A stretch of 64,000 nucleotides of DNA. Origin: Halichondria panicea. Lineage: Eukaryota > Porifera > Demospongiae > Suberitida > Halichondriidae. Shown piece after piece: positions 62,851 to 64,000 of this stretch (position 1 is its first letter; the number at the start of each line of letters is the position of its first letter). The translations under genes and the position numbers were made by a program. Where the stretch lies: NCBI RefSeq assembly GCF_963675165.1, contig NC_087377.1, positions 7,891,122 to 7,955,121 of the forward strand, written 5' to 3'. The notes beneath the pieces were generated by a model, which had not been told where the DNA came from, ran no database searches, and worked only from the letters and a program-made list of their open reading frames with translations.

Positions 62851-64000
62851 CGTCTTCACATGTATATCATTGACTACTTTATGCAGTACACCTCACATAG
62901 AACTGTCTGGACATGCTATGACACGCTAGATCTCTCTAGACTCGTGCGCCATCACTGGTGCATGACGTACAAAAGTGCTGGCTTGAGAGTCTATAAGGTC
63001 TCTCTGGTGAGGGGACAATCATCATCCTCAATTCATATAGTATAGGAAGCTATTTGGCTCCATGCAGAGCCCTCAGCAGAAATGTTCGTGGGTTCTATAC
63101 CGTATACCCTCGCAAAAATACGCCCACTCTTTTCTGCAAGAAGTTTAGGCTTATTAGAGGACTGGCCAGTGGGCGTTGAAATAGTTCGTTGAAATAGTTC
63201 CGAGTTGGCCAGGTTCACTGAAGGGTGCATGGTTCTGAGACCTGGCTGGCTGTCCACGACTGGAGCGGAATCCTCTGATACATTGAATGGCGGGGCGTAA
63301 GAGAGAGAAGGTAATTCGACTACTTAGCCAGGACAGTGTTCTTAAACTGGGCGTTTAATCGCGAGCGGCGAGTTTTCACTCACATGCATGTAAACTCAAA
63401 CATTATTTGCATATAATCGATAATAATATTATGTAGTCTAATAAATGATATGTACATAGTGTTGCTTCATAATTATTATGTTCATGCCATGGACGTGGTT
63501 TCGTGGTGTTTCTCATTATCGAACAATCACACTTTTATAATAGACAGATAAATTTGGATCAATGAAGTGCAAGCAAGAGTTTCAATAGGCTTCAAGTCAT
63601 GTTTTCTTGGATTTTAATTCGTGGATTTGCAAAATAATGCTTTAATTGTTCTCGAGTTTAATATGCCTAGTTTTTGGAATGCCATTGCAGCCTTTTCCGA
63701 AGAGCACGTAGCCAAACTTGTTTACCGAGTGTTGCTACTCTACTTAGTAGTTAGCTCTGCACTAGAACGCTAGCTATTGGTAGCTGCAAGAGTGAGAAGA
63801 GAGCTGCAAGCTCTGTTGATGCCATTAAGTCATTAGACTTGAACTTAATTCGATCGTTTTTAACAACAACAAATAATGGTCGATCATTACCCACTCTTTG
63901 AGTTTGCATGCAAAAATTAATGTTCATTATGAGCTGACTGTGTATAGTAGCTTTATGTTATGTAGCTTTGGCATCACCACCGAGGCATCAGCATGCACCC
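62850..64000. other. no gene seen; repeat-like right edge
   Basis: About 63560-63810 shares blocks with 2990-3260 and 47870-47945 (TTTGCAAAATAATG, CTACTTAGTAGTTAGCTC, AGCTATTGGTAGCTGCAAGA). The ORFs at 62719-63045 and 63033-63257 have no support. Confidence 0.4.

Noticed and set aside
62719-63045. Plus-strand ORF of 108 codons
   Set aside because: It starts in a duplicated intergenic landmark and has no recognisable domain or splice signal.

Overview
This window looks like AT-rich nuclear DNA from an early-branching animal, most likely a demosponge. That is an inference. It rests on intron-split genes with mostly short introns, extracellular Ig, fibronectin III (FN3), sushi and Calx-beta domains feeding single-pass receptors with tyrosine-rich tails, and a very dense crowd of small terminal-inverted-repeat (TIR) elements plus Ty3-type LTR elements. 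I saw no bacterial operons and no CRISPR array; tRNA and rRNA genes were not searched systematically.

Layout. 1-10.1 kb is almost all repeats: a truncated copy of a recurrent family (called R1 here), a Tc1/mariner deletion derivative, a Harbinger-like MITE and larger TIR elements nested in each other, several with readable target-site duplications (TSDs). 10.6-14.1 kb carries a + strand receptor gene (Ig, FN3, sushi, membrane span, tyrosine tail) whose exon phases close perfectly over nine exons. 14.1-19.5 kb is repeats. 19.5-20.5 kb holds a shortened relative of that receptor (membrane span plus tail). 20.6-27.1 kb is repeats, a large palindrome and weak ORFs. 27.2-31.6 kb has minus-strand retroelement wreckage: an ORF1-like zinc-motif fragment and a reverse transcriptase with a restriction-like endonuclease, broken by a frameshift and by a nested DNA transposon. 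32.4-38.9 kb is an LTR retrotransposon with, as far as I can read, identical LTRs and a 4-bp TSD but a wrecked gag. 39.3-40.0 kb is a second, truncated Ty3 element whose LTR abuts a pseudogene exon. 40.0-42.2 kb is a decayed duplicate of the end of the Calx-beta gene. 43.8-51.0 kb is a minus-strand receptor gene (signal peptide, Ig, FN3, three unassigned modules, membrane span, tyrosine tail) with 12 exons that close in phase. 51.5-60.8 kb is a + strand Calx-beta gene of about 19 readable exons that carries three frameshifts and a damaged donor. 60.8-62.9 kb contains decayed duplicates of its exons. The last 1.1 kb is repeat-like.

How the parts relate. The two receptors and the shortened relative share a plan of extracellular adhesion or immune-type domains, one membrane span and a cytoplasmic tail with YxxI/V/L and YDxP/V-type motifs, so recognition and tyrosine-phosphorylation signalling is a reasonable but unproven role. 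The minus-strand receptor and the Calx-beta gene diverge from a short gap near 51 kb. Domain-encoding exons in all three larger genes are mostly bounded by phase-1 introns, which makes exon duplication and loss frame-neutral. The duplicated Calx-beta cassettes at 40-42, 57 and 59-62.4 kb show this happening. The clearest unusual signals are this exon-cassette turnover, the receptor cluster, and the LTR element that appears recently mobilised although its own gag is inverted, frameshifted and interrupted.
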